In this document: one piece after another, positions 44,674-54,276 of the stretch | Numbering within the stretch: the stretch's first letter is position 1 | Layout of the letters: each line of letters opens with the position of its first letter | Source: Trebonia sp963822615 | GTDB lineage: Bacteria; Actinomycetota; Actinomycetes; Streptosporangiales; Streptosporangiaceae | DNA length: 64,000 bases | Direction: 5' to 3' | Assembly: GCA_963822615.1 (NCBI GenBank) | Contig: CAWGIM010000021.1 | Coordinates: forward strand, 1,114,674 to 1,178,673 | Made by a program: the position numbers and the translations under genes | Notes under the pieces: generated by a model | Told to the model about the DNA's origin: nothing | The model's database searches: none | The model's input: only the letters and a program-made list of their open reading frames with translations

Positions 44674-45321
44674 GTGGACACCAGAGAGCAGCAAGCGTGG
44701 GACACTGCCACAGTGACTGATCTGCACCTGTCAGGTGTGCCTTTCGCCCTGGAATCGTCCGGTACCCCCGCCTGCGCGGCCGAGGCGGTCGGCGACGTGC
44801 TCACGCTGAGCAGCGGGGCCGGGGCCGACCTGTTCATCGACCCGGCGGGCCAGGAGGCGGGACGGCCGGACGCGGGGCGGTGGACCGGCCTGCCCGGTAA
44901 CACCGACTTCACCCTGGCGGCGCGGGTCACGGTGCGGTTCGGCGCCGTCTTCGACGCGGGCGCGGTGCTGCTCTACCTGAGCGAGCGGCGCTGGGCCAAG
45001 GTCTGCTACGAGCTGTCGGCGCAGCACAAGCCGACCGCCGTTACCGTGGTCACCCACGGCACTTCCGACGACAGCAACTCCTTCGAGACGGCCGGCGGGC
45101 CGCTGTGGCTGCGGATCGCCCGCACCGGCCGGGCCTGGGCCTTCCACGCGTCCACGGACGGCACCGGCTGGCAGCTGCTGCGCTACTTCACCCTCGGCGA
45201 GGCGTCCGGCGCCCGGGTCGGGTTCCTCGCCCAGTCACCCCGCGGCGCGGGCTGCACCGCCGTCTTCGACTCGGTTCGCTACCAGCCGGGTGCCCCGGCC
45301 GACCTGCGCGACGGAAGCTGA
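44674..45321 (+). CDS. DUF1349 (concanavalin-like) domain protein
   Basis: 215 residues from GTG 44674; GTG 44713 is a shorter alternative. The beta-sandwich pattern is GNTDFTLAARVTVRFGAVFD, AGAVLLYLSERRWAKVCYE, LWLRIARTGRAWAFHASTDG and VGFLAQSPRGAGCTAVFD. DUF1349 proteins resemble lectin or glycosidase accessory domains. Some are regulators of sugar metabolism; the role here is unknown. Confidence 0.82.
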   Translation: MDTREQQAWDTATVTDLHLSGVPFALESSGTPACAAEAVGDVLTLSSGAGADLFIDPAGQEAGRPDAGRWTGLPGNTDFTLAARVTVRFGAVFDAGAVLLYLSERRWAKVCYELSAQHKPTAVTVVTHGTSDDSNSFETAGGPLWLRIARTGRAWAFHASTDGTGWQLLRYFTLGEASGARVGFLAQSPRGAGCTAVFDSVRYQPGAPADLRDGS

Positions 45322-45401
45322 GCCTTTTCGTACGTTTACGTGTCACTTTGGTGTCATGGATCAGCCGGCCGCTGGCCATGACCCGGTCCTACGCTCCCCC
45401 C

Positions 45402-46985
45402 ATGACCGATGACGAATCCGGTAAGAACCCCACAACCCGGCGCACCTTCATGGTCGGCGGCGCCGCGGCGGCCATCGGCGCGGCCGCGGCCAGCCGCATC
45501 CGTTCGGGGAAAGTCACCGACGATCAGGCGCGGCTGATCGACCAGGTGACCGCGGCGGGCACCACCGCCGCCGCCAGCCTCGGTGACATCAAGCACATCG
45601 TGATCCTGATGCAGGAGAACCGCAGCTTCGACCACTACTTCGGCACCCTGTCCGGGGTGCGCGGCTTCGCCGACCCGGATGCGCCCAGGAACGCCAACGG
45701 CACCCCGGTCTTCGACCAGTACGGCTACCAGCCCGGCACCGGGCCGGACGCGGCCGGCTACCTGCAGCCGTTCCACCTGGTAAACAAGCCGCCAACCGAG
45801 AACGGCGAGTCCACCAACGACATCGACCACAGCTGGGCCGGGCAGCACAACAGCTGGAACGGCGGCAAGCTCGACTCGTTCGTCACCTCCCACCTGGCGA
45901 CCGACGGCGCCACCAACGGGCCGGTCACCATGGGCTACTTCACCCGCACCGAGCTGGCCTTCTACTACGCCCTCGCGGACGCGTTCACGATCTGCGACGG
46001 CTACCACTGCTCGGTGCTCGGCCCGACCGACCCGAACCGGGTGATGGCGATGTCCGCCTCCATCGACCCGGGCGGCGCGCACGGCGGCCCGGTGATCACC
46101 ACCGCGTCCAACCGGATCGGCATGACCGGCAAGCTGAACTGGGAAACGATGCCGGAGGCACTGCTGAAGGCCGGGGTGAGCTGGAAGGTCTACAACGACC
46201 CGACCGGCCTGCTCGGCCTCGACGTGCTGTCGTACTTCAAGAACTACACCTCGGCGTCCCTCACCGGCGTCGAGCTGGCCGCCCGGGCCCTGGCGCCGAC
46301 CTACCCGGGCACCTTCGCCAGCGACGTGAAGAGCGGCAAGCTGCCCAGCGTCTCCTGGATCCTGCCGCCGCTGGCCGAGTGCGAGCACCCGGCCGCGCCA
46401 CCGGAGTGGGGCGAGTACCTGGTGCAGCAGATCCTGAGCACCCTGGTGTCCAACCCCGACGTGTGGGCGCAGACCGTGTTCATCGTCAACTACGACGAGA
46501 ACGGCGGCTTCTTTGACCACGTGCCGCCGCCGGCCGCGCCGGCCGGCACCGCGGGGGAGTACCTGACCGGCACGCTGCCCAGCGCCGCGGACGGCATCGC
46601 CGGCCCGGTCGGCCTCGGCTTCCGTACCCCCGCCCTGGTCATCTCGCCGTTCAGCGCGGGCGGCTACAAGTACTCGGGCACCCTGGACCACACCAGCACG
46701 CTGCGGCTCATCGAGACCAGGTTCGGCGTCACCGTGCCCAACCTGTCCCCCTGGCGCCGCTCGGTCACCGGCGACTTCACCGGTGCACTCAACCTGGCCG
46801 CCGCCCCGGTCACCAAGGTGCCGGCCCTGCCGTCCACCTCCATCGGCAGCAATGTCTCGGTGGTCGAGGAGGCGGTGCTCAACGCCCTCACCGGCACGCT
46901 GGACGTCGGCATCGCTTACCCGCTGCCGGCCAGCAACGCGATGCCCGCGCAGGAGGCCAGCCCCGCCCGGCCGCCGGTGCCCTAG
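45402..46985 (+). CDS. Phospholipase C / acid phosphatase family, Tat-exported
   Basis: 527 residues from ATG 45402; ATG 45378 is in frame upstream. A twin-arginine signal, TTRRTFMVGGAAAAIGAAAA, sends the folded protein out. The phosphoesterase domain begins IKHIVILMQENRSFDHYFG, the signature of the mycobacterial PlcA-D and acid-phosphatase group, and continues with GLGFRTPALVISPF and HTSTLRLIETRFG. It probably releases phosphate from phospholipids outside the cell. Confidence 0.92.
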   Translation: MTDDESGKNPTTRRTFMVGGAAAAIGAAAASRIRSGKVTDDQARLIDQVTAAGTTAAASLGDIKHIVILMQENRSFDHYFGTLSGVRGFADPDAPRNANGTPVFDQYGYQPGTGPDAAGYLQPFHLVNKPPTENGESTNDIDHSWAGQHNSWNGGKLDSFVTSHLATDGATNGPVTMGYFTRTELAFYYALADAFTICDGYHCSVLGPTDPNRVMAMSASIDPGGAHGGPVITTASNRIGMTGKLNWETMPEALLKAGVSWKVYNDPTGLLGLDVLSYFKNYTSASLTGVELAARALAPTYPGTFASDVKSGKLPSVSWILPPLAECEHPAAPPEWGEYLVQQILSTLVSNPDVWAQTVFIVNYDENGGFFDHVPPPAAPAGTAGEYLTGTLPSAADGIAGPVGLGFRTPALVISPFSAGGYKYSGTLDHTSTLRLIETRFGVTVPNLSPWRRSVTGDFTGALNLAAAPVTKVPALPSTSIGSNVSVVEEAVLNALTGTLDVGIAYPLPASNAMPAQEASPARPPVP

Positions 46986-46995
46986 GGGCTCGCCG

Positions 46996-47982
46996 TTACC
47001 CGGCCGCGCCGGCCAGGATCGCCGCGGTGACCTCGCGGGCGCAGCCCCAGGACAGGCTGACGCCCGCGCCGCCGTGCCCGTAGTTGTGCCACAGCACCCG
47101 GCCGTCCGGCAGCGGCTCCGCCTCCAGCCGGACCGAGGGCCGGACCGGGCGCAGCCCGACCCGTTGCGCCAGCACCCGGGACTGGCGCAGGGCGGGGAAG
47201 ACGGCGGCGCAGTCGCGCAGGATCCGGCTGGTCACCGCGGGACGCGGGGCCAGGTCGTCCGCGCCCTCGTGCGCGGTCCCGCCCAGGATCACCGTGTCCC
47301 CGTGCGGGAACAGGTACACGTAGTCCTCGCCGCCGGTCCCGTGGTCCAGGTAGAACTCGCTGATACCGGGGTTCTCCAGTACCAGCAGCTGCCCGCGGAC
47401 CGGGACCAGGACCGGGTCGGGCACCAGCGCCCGGGCGCCGATCCCGGTGCAGTTGACCAGCACCGGGGCGGCTGACTGGCCGGGACCGGTCACCTCGCCC
47501 GGGTCGGTCAGCGAGGTCACCGTCCGCTCGGTCAGCCGGCCGCCCAGGTCCAGGTACCGGCGCAGCAGGTACTCCAGGTAGACCGGCATCTGCACCGCGG
47601 GCGCGGTGTACCGCCAGCCGGCCGTGAACCCGGCGGGCAGCTCATCCGGGCCGAGTACCCGCAGGTCGGCCAGCAGCGCGGTCCACCGCGGCGGGGCGGC
47701 GTAGCGCGCGCAGACCTCGCGCCCGGACAGCAGGCGCACCCCGCTGGCGGGCTCGGCGGCCAGCGCCGTCAGCACGTCCAGGCCGGTCCACGCCCAGGCG
47801 TAGCAGCGCTCGGGCGGCCCGCAGCGCACCGGGCCCCAGATCGCGCCGGCCGCCGCCGACGTGGTACCCGACGGCGGGGCGGCGGTGATCACCTGGGTGG
47901 ACAGCCCCGCCTCGGCCAGCGAGATCGCGGTGGTCAGCCCGGCTACCCCGGCGCCCACCACCGTTACGTCAACGTCGGTCAC
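46996..47982 (-). CDS. D-amino-acid oxidase
   Basis: 328 residues. The FAD motif VTVVGAGVAGLTTAISLAEA is at the N-terminus. TTSAAAGAIWGPVRC, VNCTGIGARALV, PVRGQLLVLENPG and a C-terminal WHNYGHGGAGVSLSWGCA are classic DAO features. It oxidises D-amino acids to 2-oxo acids with release of ammonia and peroxide. The start codon is GTG, preceded by GGGAGG. Its stop nearly meets the phospholipase gene stop, with no hairpin between them. Confidence 0.92.
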   Translation of the reverse strand: MTDVDVTVVGAGVAGLTTAISLAEAGLSTQVITAAPPSGTTSAAAGAIWGPVRCGPPERCYAWAWTGLDVLTALAAEPASGVRLLSGREVCARYAAPPRWTALLADLRVLGPDELPAGFTAGWRYTAPAVQMPVYLEYLLRRYLDLGGRLTERTVTSLTDPGEVTGPGQSAAPVLVNCTGIGARALVPDPVLVPVRGQLLVLENPGISEFYLDHGTGGEDYVYLFPHGDTVILGGTAHEGADDLAPRPAVTSRILRDCAAVFPALRQSRVLAQRVGLRPVRPSVRLEAEPLPDGRVLWHNYGHGGAGVSLSWGCAREVTAAILAGAAG

Positions 47983-48054
47983 GCCTCCCGACTGTACGCC
48001 GCCGCGCCGGCCGCCCAGCCGGCCGGTCGCGGCCTTGGGGGCCTGTGGCCCGGT

Positions 48055-49681
48055 TCAGCCCCGCGGGTGCCAGCGCCGCCCGTCTGACCGCGGCCTGACC
48101 AGGGTAAACGCGTCAAACAGCAGGTAGTCGCCGCCAGGCTCGGCGGCCGCGGCGGCCAGCGGGTCGGGGGCGGCCGCGTGGTAGTAGCGGACGATGATCG
48201 AGGTCTGCCCGCCGGCCTCGGCCCCCGGGTTGACGTCGAAGACCGCGATGCCCGGGCCGGCCGCGGTATCGCGCCGGGCCGACCAGGTGGCGACCTCGGC
48301 CGCCTCGTCGCCGGGGAGCAGCGCGGCCGGGGCGGTGTCGCCCGCTCCCGGGCCGTCCGCCGCCCAGTCGCCGGGGGCGCGGGCATCCGGCACCGGGACC
48401 GGCAGCGGTGCCGCGGGCCGGGTGAACACCCGTGCTACCAGGGCGGGCCCGGTGCCGGGGTTGCCCTCAGGCGGCATCCTGTCCCCGCCAGCGCCGGGCA
48501 CGCTGCCGCCGCCAAGCACTAGGTGCACGGTCCCCTGGCTGGTGTCGAACACTCCGCTGTCGACCGTGGTCACCGGGTGCGGACGGCCGGTGTCGGCCGC
48601 CGTGCCGGTCACCACGTCGGCGCCCGCCCCGGGGTCGACGCCGCGGACCGGGAACGAGCGCTCGTACCCGCGGTCGTGCCCGGACAGCACCAGGTCGACC
48701 TCGTAGGTGTCGAACAGCGGCAGCCACTCCCGCCGCACGCCCAGGTCGGACCCGGTCGCGGTGCCCGCCGTGCGCCCCGCCCCGGACGAGCAGGCGCAGT
48801 GATGCAGCTGCACCACGATCCAGTCGATGGAGGCGTCGCCGCGGGCGGCCGCCAGGGTCGCCTCGAGCCACCGGGTCTGCGCGCCGCCGGAGTACCCGCG
48901 GGCCGGCGCGTCCCGGTAGGCCACGTCGTCACCGCTCAGCGTCACGAACAGTGCGGTGCCCACCCGGAACGCGTACCAGCGCCCGGCCAGCAAGGACGCG
49001 CCACCGGGGACGGGCTGGCCGGCCGCCGGCTGGTGCCCGCCCGGCACCGGCAGCCATGGCCGGTAGGCGGCCGACGCCTGCACCTGGTTGCCAACTTCCC
49101 GCCCGGCCTGCGGCGGGATTCCGCCAGCCCCCGCCAGGTCGCTGTTGAGCAGGTGAAACAGCGGCTGAAAGCTCTCCACCGCGGCGACCGCGTAACCCGC
49201 CTGGCCGGCCAGCGCCGCCCCGCTTTCTCCGGGCGCGGCCAGGTCACCGAAGCTGGTGAAGCGGAACTTGGCCCGTCCCTCCGGCGCGGTGGTGAAGGTG
49301 CCGCTGAACGGGTCGGCCGCGTTGGCGTCGTTGTCGGCGGTGACCGCGTACCCGTAGGTCGCGCCCGGCCGGAGGCCGTCCACCCGGGCGTGATAGGTCC
49401 GGCCCGGCCGTGCCCGGGTGCGGGCCGGCCCGCTCGACGGCGGGGATCACCCGCTCGCCGATCCTGACCCGGGGCCGCACCGCCTGGGCGGCCGACGCCC
49501 AGGACACCGTCACGGTCCGCGCGGGGTCGTCGCCCCAGCTCAGGTGGATCTGCTCGGGGGTGCCGTCGTCGGCCTCCGGGCGCGCGCGGGCCGGCCCCCC
49601 GGCGCTCGCGGCGATCAGGCCGGTGTTTCCCGCGGCGAACGCCTGCCGCCCGGACAAACCAGACCCCGAGTCATCTGACAT
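48055..49681 (-). CDS. Metallophosphoesterase with Fn3-like N domain, divergent metal site; one frameshift as read
   Basis: About 540 residues. The N-terminal Fn3-like domain (PEQIHLSWGDDPARTVTVSW) is that of purple acid phosphatases. After a shift near 49415 the frame continues as RTYHARVDGLRPGATYGYAV. The catalytic domain has FTSFGDLAA, but the expected GDLxYA is NSDLAGAG, GNHE is GGHQ, and GHxHxYER is GHDRGYER. Thus at least an asparagine and a histidine that normally bind the metals are missing, while VVQLHHCACSS is kept. Substitutions occur inside clean reading frame. Possibly a non-enzymatic or altered-metal relative. Confidence 0.8.
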
Positions 49682-49769
49682 GCCGAGACTTTGCCGTCTC
49701 CCGGTAAACGACTGGTGACGGCAGGGAAGGTAGCGCCTACCGATCTTGATGAATATTGGGAAGGCGCGT

Positions 49770-52172
49770 TCAGCTTTGCTGGCCCCGCTCGAGCACCCAG
49801 TTGGTCAGCTGGGTGCGCGAGGAGAAGCCGAGCTTGGCGAAAATGTGCTCGATATGAGAGTCCACCGTGCGCTTGGACAGGAAGAGCTGATCGGCGATGT
49901 CGCGGTTGCCGAGCCCGCCTGCCACCAGCGCGGCGACCTCCCGTTCGCGCCGGGTGAGCCGCTTCGCCTGGTCGCCCCCGATAGCCACGGCGCCCACGGC
50001 ACCGCCGCCGCCAACGGCACCGCCGCCGCCGGCCGAGCCCGGGTAGCCGGGCGGAACGGCGGGAACCTCGCCGCCCGCCACCGCCACCGCGTCGGGCAGC
50101 GGCAACGCTGCCCCGTAGCCGGCCAGGGCCTCGAAGCGCTCCTCGCCTAGCTGCGTGCGGGCGGTGTCGGCCCCGCCCCGGCGGAGGTCGGAGTAGCCGG
50201 GGCCCATCAGCACCGGCGCGTTCAGCAGCGCCCAGAGCGCGTCGCCCGCGCCGTAGAGCACCGCCGCGCGGTCGAACTCGCCCGTGCCCACCAGGCACAC
50301 CGACAGCAGGTCGAAGCACATCGCCATCGTGTGCAGGTCACCCAGCTGGTCCTTGATCCGCAGGCAGGCGAGCGCGTCGCCGATGGCGGCGGCGTTGTCG
50401 CCGGACAGCCAGCGGGCGCCGCCGCGCACCCACAGCGCGGTGCCGCGCGCCCACTGCTCGCCGGTCTCGTCGCAGCGGCGCAGGCACTCCTCGCACAGCG
50501 ACACCGCCTCGTCCAGCTCGAAGTTGAGCAGGCAGACCGACGCCAGCCGCCCGTAGGTAACCAGCGCGGCCGGGTCGGTGAAGCCGGCCCGCTGGTAGAA
50601 AGCGAGCGCCGCCTGGTGCTGCGCCCGGGCGGTGGCCAGGTCGCCCAGGTTGAACGCGAGGATGCCGCGCGCGTCGGTGACGTGGGCCGCGAGGTCCTCG
50701 TCGCCGCCCGCGGCGGCCAGCGCGGCCGCCTGGTCGAGCAGCGGCCCGCCCGCCGCGAAGTCGCCCTGCTGCACCGCGAGCACCCCCCCGCCGTACACCG
50801 CCCAGGCGGTGTCATCGACAGCGGTGTCGTCCGGAGGGCTGTCGCCGGCCACGCCAGCCGGGGAGCCGCCGACCGCCGCGGCCAGCCGGTGCCAGCGCCT
50901 GCCCTCGGTGAACTGCCCGGTCATCTGCCAGTAGGGCAGCAGCAGCCGGGTCATCCGCCGCCCGGCGGGCGCCTCGCCGCCGGCGGTGAACGAGAAGTCG
51001 AGCGCGACCCGCAGGTTGGCGGTCTCGGCCGCCAGGCGGCGCAGCCAGCCGCCCTGGGCGGCGCCCGCCAGGCCCGCCGCCGCCTGCTCGGCCAGGTCCA
51101 GGTAGTAGTCGCGGTGCCGGGCGCGGGCGCGCCGGGCGGCGGCCTCGGTCAGGTGCTCGGCGCCGAACTCGCGCATGGTGTCGAGTAGCTGGTAGCGGCC
51201 CTGGTCGCCGGGCGGTCCGCCGTCCGCCGTGAACTGGACGACCGACTTGTCCGCCAGCCCGGCCAGGGCGGCGGCCGCGCCCGCCTCGCCGACCCGCTCG
51301 GCCGCGGCGGCGCCGAAGCCGCCAGGGAAGACCGAGAGCCGCGCCCACAGCCGCTGCTCGTCCGCATCGCACAGGTGGTAGCTCCAGGCGACGGCGGCGT
51401 GCAGCGTGCGGTGCCGGTCGGTGGACGTCCGGGCGGAGCCGAGCACGCCGAACCGGTTGCTCATCCGGGCCAGCATCTCCTCCACCGGCATGCCGCGCAG
51501 CCGCACCGCCGCCAGCTCAAGCGCGAGCGGTATGCCGTCAAGCCGCCGGCACAGCTCGGCCACCGCGGGCAGGTTGCGCGGGGTGAGCGCGAAGCCGGGC
51601 ACCGCCGCCCGGGCCCGGTCGACGAACAGGGTGACCGCGTCCGCGGTGGCGGCGGTGGCGTCGTCGGCCGGCACGTCGAGCGGCGCGATCAGCAGCGCCC
51701 GCTCACCGGGGGCGCCGAGCGGCGCCCGGCTGGTCGCCAGGATGCGCAGTTCGGGGGCGGCGTCGAGCAGCCGCGCGGCCAGCTCGGCGCAGGCGCCCGC
51801 CAGGTGCTCGCAGGTGTCGAGCACCAGCAGCAGCTGACGCTCGGCGAGGCTGTCGGCCAGCACCGCGAGGGCGTCGCCCGCGGACTCGTCCGGCAGCCCG
51901 AGCGCCTCCGACACGGTACGGGGGAGCAGCTCGGGTGCGTGCAGCGGGGACAGTTGCACCAGCCAGCAGCCGTCGGCGAAGCCGTCCCGCAGCCCGGCCG
52001 CCGCCCGCAGCGCCAGCCGCGTCTTGCCGACCCCGGCCGGGCCGCGCAGGGTGACCAGCCGGTCCCGCCCGACCGCGGCGGTGACCGCGGCCAGCTCCCG
52101 CTGCCGGCCGATGAACGCGGTGACCTCGGCCGGAAGGTTGTCCTTCCGCTGTCCGGACGGCAGCGTGGTCAC
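49770..52172 (-). CDS. Large LuxR-family regulator with NTPase and TPR-like domains
   Basis: About 800 residues from GTG 52172 (MTTLPSGQRKDNLPAEVTAF as translated), the usual start of this family; ATG 52232 is an upstream alternative that would overlap a dyad. An NTPase domain has Walker A RGPAGVGKTRLALRA and sensor sequence LLLVLDTCEHLAGAC. The middle 400 residues are tetratricopeptide-like helices. The C-terminal HTH is LTRREREVAALVAGGLGNRD then KRTVDSHIEHIFAKLGFSSR. A Gly/Ala linker precedes the HTH. It is a ligand-responsive activator; no target gene is adjacent on the same strand. Confidence 0.92.
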   Translation of the reverse strand: MTTLPSGQRKDNLPAEVTAFIGRQRELAAVTAAVGRDRLVTLRGPAGVGKTRLALRAAAGLRDGFADGCWLVQLSPLHAPELLPRTVSEALGLPDESAGDALAVLADSLAERQLLLVLDTCEHLAGACAELAARLLDAAPELRILATSRAPLGAPGERALLIAPLDVPADDATAATADAVTLFVDRARAAVPGFALTPRNLPAVAELCRRLDGIPLALELAAVRLRGMPVEEMLARMSNRFGVLGSARTSTDRHRTLHAAVAWSYHLCDADEQRLWARLSVFPGGFGAAAAERVGEAGAAAALAGLADKSVVQFTADGGPPGDQGRYQLLDTMREFGAEHLTEAAARRARARHRDYYLDLAEQAAAGLAGAAQGGWLRRLAAETANLRVALDFSFTAGGEAPAGRRMTRLLLPYWQMTGQFTEGRRWHRLAAAVGGSPAGVAGDSPPDDTAVDDTAWAVYGGGVLAVQQGDFAAGGPLLDQAAALAAAGGDEDLAAHVTDARGILAFNLGDLATARAQHQAALAFYQRAGFTDPAALVTYGRLASVCLLNFELDEAVSLCEECLRRCDETGEQWARGTALWVRGGARWLSGDNAAAIGDALACLRIKDQLGDLHTMAMCFDLLSVCLVGTGEFDRAAVLYGAGDALWALLNAPVLMGPGYSDLRRGGADTARTQLGEERFEALAGYGAALPLPDAVAVAGGEVPAVPPGYPGSAGGGGAVGGGGAVGAVAIGGDQAKRLTRREREVAALVAGGLGNRDIADQLFLSKRTVDSHIEHIFAKLGFSSRTQLTNWVLERGQQS

Positions 52173-52205
52173 GGTTCCCTCGGTTGACGGACATTGGGTG
52201 GTTTC

Positions 52206-52251
52206 GTGGCATCGTACAACGATGTCACCCACCGTCGCCGTGCAATTGCAC
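52206..52251. promoter_or_regulatory. Two dyads upstream of the LuxR regulator gene
   Basis: GTGGCATCGT (52206-52215) and ACGATGTCAC (52219-52228) form a 10-base inverted repeat with one mismatch and a three-base spacer. Immediately after it, GTGCAATTGCAC (52240-52251) is a perfect palindrome. Both are candidate operator sites, perhaps autoregulatory. Confidence 0.55.
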
Positions 52252-52300
52252 GAACCTTAAACCGGAGGCTCCGAACGGGTGCGGCTGGCCGTGGCGCGGG

Positions 52301-53674
52301 TCAGAGTTTCGTCCAGGCTTCGGTGAGCACCGAGCGCAGGATCTGCTCGATCTCGTCGAAGTGCTCCTGGGTGCAGATGAGCGGCGGGGCGAGCTGGATC
52401 ACCGGGTCAGCGCGGTCGTCGGCCCGGCAGACCAGGCCGGCGTCGAACAGCGCGTGCGACAGGAAGCCGCGCAGCAGCCGCTCGGACTCGGCGTCGCTGA
52501 AGGTCTCCTTGGTTCCCTTGTCCTTGACCAGCTCGATGCCGTAGAAGTAGCCCGCGCCGCGCACGTTGCCGACGATCGGCAGGTCCGTCAGCCGGTCCAG
52601 GGCGGCGCGGAAGCCCGCCTCGTTCGCCCGCACGTTGCCCAGCAGGTTGTCGCGCTCGAAGACGTCCAGGTTGGCCAGGGCTACCGCCGATGACACCGGG
52701 TGGCCGGCGAAGGTGACGCCGTGCAGGAACGTCGCGTCGCCCTTAAGGAACGGCTCCATCAGCTGGTCACGCACGATCATGCCGCCGAGCGGCGAGTAGC
52801 CGGAGGTGACGCCCTTGGCGAAGGTGATGATGTCGGGCTGGTAGCCGTACCGCTCGGCCCCGAAGTAGTAGCCGAGGCGGCCGAAGGCGCAGATCACCTC
52901 GTCCGACACCAGCAGCACGCCGTACTTGTCGCAGATCTCGCGCACCCGCTGGAAGTAGCCCGGGGGCGGGGTGAAGCAGCCGCCGGAGTTCTGCACCGGC
53001 TCGAGGAACACCGCCGCGACCGACTCGGCGTCCTCGCGCAGGATCGCCCGCTCGATCTCGTCCGCCGCCCACACCCCGAACGTGGCCTCGTCGTCGGCCA
53101 CGAAGTCCGGGGCCCGGTAGAAGTTGGTGTTCGGCACCCGGACGCCGCCCGGCGGCAGCGGCTCGAAGTCGTGCTTGATCGACGACAGGCCGGTGACGGC
53201 GAGGGCGCCCATCGAGGTGCCGTGGTAGGCGTACTCGCGGCTGAGCACCTTGTAGCGGCCGTACTCGCCGGTGCGCTTGAAGTACGCCTTGGCCAGCTTC
53301 CAGGCCGACTCGACCGCCTCGGACCCGGAGGTGGTGAAGAACACCCGGTTGAGGTCGCCCGGTGCCAGCGCCGCCAGCCGCGCGGCCAGCTCCACCGCGG
53401 CCGGGTGGGCGTAGGACCACAGGGGGAAGTAGGCCAGCTCGGAGGCCTGCTTGGACGCGGCCTCGGCCAGCTCGGTGCGGCCGTGGCCGACCATCGACAC
53501 GAACAGGCCGGCCAGGCCGTCCAGGTACCGCTTCCCCTTGTCGTCGTAGACGTAGGGGCCCGAGCCGCGGACGATCACCGGGATGTCGCCGCTGGCGTAG
53601 GTCGACATCCGGGTGAAGTGCATCCACAGGTGCTGCTTGGCCGCCGTCTGAAGTTCTTCCGAGGAAAGGGTCAC
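52301..53674 (-). CDS. Class III aminotransferase (omega-amino acid:pyruvate type)
   Basis: 457 residues from GTG 53674. PLP-dependent fold: YDDKGKRYLDGLAGLFVSMV, FFTTSGSEAVESAWKLAKAY, AVFLEPVQNSGGCFTPPPGY, LLVSDEVICAFGRLG, and the PLP lysine in IITFAKGVTSGYSPLGG. It moves the amino group of an omega-amino acid (beta-alanine, GABA or a diamine) to pyruvate or a similar acceptor. Its start overlaps the end of the Lrp-type regulator (GTGA), so the regulator probably senses the amino acid and controls this enzyme. Confidence 0.92.
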   Translation of the reverse strand: MTLSSEELQTAAKQHLWMHFTRMSTYASGDIPVIVRGSGPYVYDDKGKRYLDGLAGLFVSMVGHGRTELAEAASKQASELAYFPLWSYAHPAAVELAARLAALAPGDLNRVFFTTSGSEAVESAWKLAKAYFKRTGEYGRYKVLSREYAYHGTSMGALAVTGLSSIKHDFEPLPPGGVRVPNTNFYRAPDFVADDEATFGVWAADEIERAILREDAESVAAVFLEPVQNSGGCFTPPPGYFQRVREICDKYGVLLVSDEVICAFGRLGYYFGAERYGYQPDIITFAKGVTSGYSPLGGMIVRDQLMEPFLKGDATFLHGVTFAGHPVSSAVALANLDVFERDNLLGNVRANEAGFRAALDRLTDLPIVGNVRGAGYFYGIELVKDKGTKETFSDAESERLLRGFLSHALFDAGLVCRADDRADPVIQLAPPLICTQEHFDEIEQILRSVLTEAWTKL

Positions 53675-54159
53675 CGTGTCCCCCAGGTGTAAGTCTGCTT
53701 GCGTAGCTTGAGGTAAACAAAGGTTTCGGTGGATGTGACGGACGGTACCCCCCGTACCCGGCTGAGAATCTCCAGCAGGTGGTCGTCGTCCTCGCACACC
53801 ACCTCGAGCAGCACGTCGAACGACCCCGCGGTCAGCACCACGTAGTCGATCTCGTCCATGCCCGCCAGGTGGTCGGCCAGCTTCTGCGGGTCGCCGTCGC
53901 AGCGCACGCCGATCATCGCCTGGCGCCGGAAGCCCAGCTTGAGCGGGTCGGTCACCGCGACGATCTGCATGATCCCGGACTCGTGCAGCCGTTGCACCCG
54001 CTGCCTGACGGCGGCCTCGGACAGGCCGACCGCCTTGCCGATCGACGCGTACGACTGGCGGCCGTCGGCCTGCAGCTGCTCGATGATCCGCTTGGAGATG
54101 TCGTCGAGCGCCGGCGCGGCGGCCGCGGCGACTGATCCGCCGCGCGGGCCGTGGGCCAT
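53671..54159 (-). CDS. Lrp/AsnC-family regulator
   Basis: 162 residues from ATG 54159 (MAHGPRGGS). The HTH is IIEQLQADGRQSYASIGKAV then GLSEAAVRQRVQRLHESG, followed by the AsnC ligand domain (MIGVRCDGDPQKLADHLAGM; YVVLTAGSFDVLLEVVCED). It forms octamers in relatives and binds amino acids. It leads a two-gene operon with the aminotransferase. The 117-base region upstream (54160-54276) is AT-richer than average and probably holds its promoter. Confidence 0.92.
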   Translation of the reverse strand: MAHGPRGGSVAAAAAPALDDISKRIIEQLQADGRQSYASIGKAVGLSEAAVRQRVQRLHESGIMQIVAVTDPLKLGFRRQAMIGVRCDGDPQKLADHLAGMDEIDYVVLTAGSFDVLLEVVCEDDDHLLEILSRVRGVPSVTSTETFVYLKLRKQTYTWGTR

Positions 54160-54276
54160 TCGGTCACATCCTTCCGAGCATGCGGGGGCGCGCCTGGCGT
54201 TGCGGCTGCTCCTGGCCATATGGTTGTCGCGATCCGCACGCTTGTCAACTGATTTCGTAGCTGTATGTCTATTTTA

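Noticed and set aside
45322..45401. Possible PHO box before the phospholipase C gene
   Set aside because: GTTTACG- and GTGTCAC-like strings are present but do not give the repeated GTTCACC units at 11-base spacing.
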